Position numbers and translations under genes: made by a program
Assembly: GCA_029863665.1 (NCBI GenBank)
Contig: JAOTUX010000048.1
Coordinates: forward strand, 1-7,104
DNA from: Candidatus Nitrosopumilus sp.
GTDB lineage: Archaea > Thermoproteota > Nitrososphaeria > Nitrososphaerales > Nitrosopumilaceae
Length of the DNA stretch: 7,104 bases
Direction: 5' to 3'
In this document: one piece after another, positions 6,013-7,104 of the stretch
How the letters are laid out: every line of letters begins with the position of its first letter
Position numbering within the stretch: the stretch's first letter is position 1
The notes under the pieces: model-generated
The model's input: the letters and a program-made list of their open reading frames with translations, nothing else
Database searches by the model: none
Told to the model about the DNA's origin: nothing

Positions 6013-6097
6013 TTATTGAATAAGAATAGTTTGATCTTGTGGCATCTGTCTGTATTGCATTGTTGAAGCGCCTGTACGCCTTTGACTGTGCTGACAT
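5972..6097 (-). pseudogene. Remnant of a tyrosine recombinase/integrase N-terminal domain
   Basis: From ATG at 6097 the minus strand encodes 41 residues ending in TGA. Residues 7-39 read AYRRFNNAIQTDATRSNYSY then SINQFMRFLEWWRR. The pattern F-x-x-A-x-x-x-x-[AT]-T-R-x-x-Y-x-x-x-[IL]-x-x-F-x-x-[FY] is what the SAM-like, core-binding N-terminal domain of archaeal tyrosine integrases looks like (known family feature, recognised by eye). The catalytic domain with Arg-His-Arg-Tyr is absent, since a full integrase needs about 300 residues or more, so this is a truncated remnant. Codons such as AGG, CGC, GCG, GCC and CGG, and a G+C count of 51 in 126, differ from the AT-rich aro genes around it and suggest a foreign origin. 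It is a fragment of low to moderate certainty. Confidence 0.42.
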
Positions 6098-6165
6098 GCC
6101 TTCTGCTTACCTCACCCATTTCATGCTCAACATCGTAAATGTTATTATTCTTCATCTAATAAAAA

Positions 6166-6173
6166 AGATATAC
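6166..6173 (+). promoter_or_regulatory. TATA-like box for aroD
   Basis: AGATATAC is centred about 25 nt before the ATG at 6194 but only about 9 nt before the ATG at 6179. Archaeal spacing therefore supports 6194 as the start codon of a leaderless aroD transcript. Confidence 0.4.
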
Positions 6174-6193
6174 TTTCAATGGATATTAGAAGA

Positions 6194-6868
6194 ATGAAAT
6201 ACAAAACGTGCATATCAATTGCAGAGAATACACCGTACAAAATAAAATATACATTGAACATTGCACTAAAGAAATCAGAATTTGTTGAAGTCAGATTTGA
6301 TTTTTTGAAAACAGAGCAAATTCCAGAAACATTAGAGATAATCAAAAAAGATCTAAACAAAGTTGTGTGTACGTTAAGACCAAAAACAGAGGGTGGAAAA
6401 TTTTCGGGAAATGAAAAAGAACGGATTGCAATTCTAAAATTAATCGCAGAATACAACCCATTTTTATTAGATGTTGAATTTAACACATTAAAGAAAAATA
6501 CATCATTAAAAAAATACCTAAATTCAACAAAGACAAAAATACTTGTTTCTTGGCACGATTTTAAAAAAACACCAAAATCCACAGACCTAAGGAAAAAAAT
6601 GAATCAAATGAGAAAGTTTTCCTCTAATGTAAAAATTGTGAGTACAGCAAAATCAACTGATGATTCCACCAGAATGCTTGAGTTATACAATGAAAAAGGC
6701 AATACAAATCTAATATCATTTGCAATGGGTGATTTTGGTAGAATTTCAAGAATTTTGTGCCTGTATTTAGGTAGTCCATATACATATGTCTCACTAGGAA
6801 GGGCAATTGCACCTGGGCAATTTAGTGTTGATGAAGTAAAGAGAATTACAAATCTGAAAAATAAATAG
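6194..6868 (+). CDS. aroD: Type I 3-dehydroquinate dehydratase
   Basis: This 224-residue (beta/alpha)8 enzyme removes water from 3-dehydroquinate through a Schiff base, the third shikimate-pathway step. From Met at 6194, motifs are CISIAE (6-11), EVRFDF with Glu32 and Arg34 (32-37), CTLRPKTEGGKF (59-70), LLDVEF (91-96), VSWHDFKKTP with the catalytic His121 (118-127), NVKIVSTAK with the Schiff-base Lys147 (145-153), AMGDFGRISR ending at Arg186 (177-186) and APGQF (206-210). All catalytic residues are present and the length is usual. An ATG at 6179 would add five residues (MDIRR), but homologues begin close to the CxSIAE strand and the TATA-like box suits 6194 better. Unlike aroA'-aroB', this gene is cut off from its upstream aro partners by 413-428 bp and seems to have its own promoter. 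The shikimate dehydrogenase gene follows 45 nt later. Confidence 0.92.
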   Translation: MKYKTCISIAENTPYKIKYTLNIALKKSEFVEVRFDFLKTEQIPETLEIIKKDLNKVVCTLRPKTEGGKFSGNEKERIAILKLIAEYNPFLLDVEFNTLKKNTSLKKYLNSTKTKILVSWHDFKKTPKSTDLRKKMNQMRKFSSNVKIVSTAKSTDDSTRMLELYNEKGNTNLISFAMGDFGRISRILCLYLGSPYTYVSLGRAIAPGQFSVDEVKRITNLKNK

Positions 6869-6883
6869 ACTAACAGTCGAGAG

Positions 6884-6890
6884 TTTAAAT
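6884..6890 (+). promoter_or_regulatory. TATA-like box before aroE
   Basis: TTTAAAT is centred exactly 27 nt before the ATG at 6914, within the 45-nt aroD-aroE gap. It suggests aroE can be transcribed from its own leaderless promoter, perhaps in addition to read-through from aroD. Confidence 0.45.
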
Positions 6891-6913
6891 CAATCAAATA
6901 ACTCAAAAACAAG

Positions 6914-7104
6914 ATGGAAAAAACATTTGCAGTTATTGGAGATCCCATTGATCATTCATTATCTCCAAATATTCACAGTGCAGTATTTAGAGAATTAAAT
7001 TTAAACTGTTCATATATTGCATATAGAATTCCCAAAGAAGAATTAGCAGAAGGAATTGAAGGGCTTAAAAAAATTGAGATTACAGGATTTAATGTAACCA
7101 TTCC
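6914..7104 (+). CDS. aroE: Shikimate dehydrogenase, N-terminal part (partial at right edge)
   Basis: The first 63 codons of an AroE-type enzyme, which reduces 3-dehydroshikimate to shikimate with NADPH, the step after aroD. Visible are the family's first strand and substrate loop, FAVIGDPIDHSLSPNIHS (5-22), in which Ser15 and Ser17 are the shikimate-binding serines, and the start of GFNVTIP (58-64), which in the family leads to the catalytic Lys just beyond the edge. The Rossmann NADP domain and catalytic Asp are outside the window. The ATG at 6914 fits both the family's N-terminus and a TATA-like box 27 nt upstream. It follows aroD at 45 nt in the same direction. The later shikimate genes are probably downstream but are not seen here. 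Confidence 0.93.
   Translation, partial: MEKTFAVIGDPIDHSLSPNIHSAVFRELNLNCSYIAYRIPKEELAEGIEGLKKIEITGFNVTI

Larger units (their letters stand above)
5766..6178. other. 413-bp gap inside the aro cluster with gene debris
   Basis: It starts with the hairpin at 5768-5788. Nothing recognisable was seen from 5789 to about 5905 on either strand. From 5908 to 6097 the minus strand has two overlapping protein-like open stretches, one resembling an integrase N-terminus. The part from about 6040 to 6135 is visibly richer in G and C than the flanking aro genes. The last 25 nt carry the likely aroD promoter. Confidence 0.55.

Noticed and set aside
6096..6200. A short hydrophobic plus-strand frame starting MPSAYLTHFM and running into aroD
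   Set aside because: It overlaps the aroD promoter and start and has no promoter or family pattern of its own.
6145..6582. A 145-codon minus-strand open frame opposite aroD
   Set aside because: It lies wholly antisense to a gene with all type I dehydratase motifs, is rich in Phe/Ser as expected from the complement of AT-rich coding DNA, and has no recognisable motif.

Overview
The window looks like chromosome from a Nitrosopumilus-type ammonia-oxidising archaeon (Thaumarchaeota/Nitrososphaeria). The grounds are very AT-rich DNA and start codons without good Shine-Dalgarno sites, several with a TATA-like box about 25-30 nt upstream (leaderless transcripts). The archaeal two-step entry into the shikimate pathway (ADH synthase plus DHQ synthase II) is present, together with futalosine-type menaquinone genes. 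The assignment is made from sequence reading only; no database search was run.

Layout. (1) 1-255, minus: the N-terminus of a Lys/Pro/Ala-rich protein with an 84-bp in-frame tandem repeat, running off the left edge. (2) 355-729, plus: a small Cys-containing conserved-looking protein, divergent from the first gene across a 99-bp two-way promoter region. (3) 936-2378, plus: a UbiD-family decarboxylase. (4) 2373-3491, minus: an MqnC-type radical SAM enzyme, convergent with ubiD and overlapping it by 6 bp at the stop codons. (5) 3492-3928: a 437-bp gap with an AT-rich inverted-repeat cluster around a TATA-like box and two tiny same-frame ORFs split by a TAG. (6) 3929-4711 and 4704-5765, plus: ADH synthase and DHQ synthase II, overlapping by 8 nt. 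(7) 5766-6178: a 413-bp gap that opens with a perfect hairpin and holds, on the minus strand, a likely remnant of a tyrosine-recombinase N-terminal domain. (8) 6179/6194-6868, plus: type I 3-dehydroquinate dehydratase. (9) 6914 to the right edge, plus: the start of shikimate dehydrogenase.

Together the aro genes cover the steps from 6-deoxy-5-ketofructose-1-phosphate plus aspartate semialdehyde to shikimate. Shikimate leads to chorismate, which is both the precursor of aromatic amino acids and the first substrate of the futalosine menaquinone route. The adjacent mqnC and ubiD-type genes probably act on that route, so the window joins a quinone branch to its supply line. No complete mobile element, CRISPR array, rRNA or tRNA gene was seen. 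The least ordinary stretch is the aroB'-aroD gap, which looks like the scar of an integrase gene inside the aro cluster.
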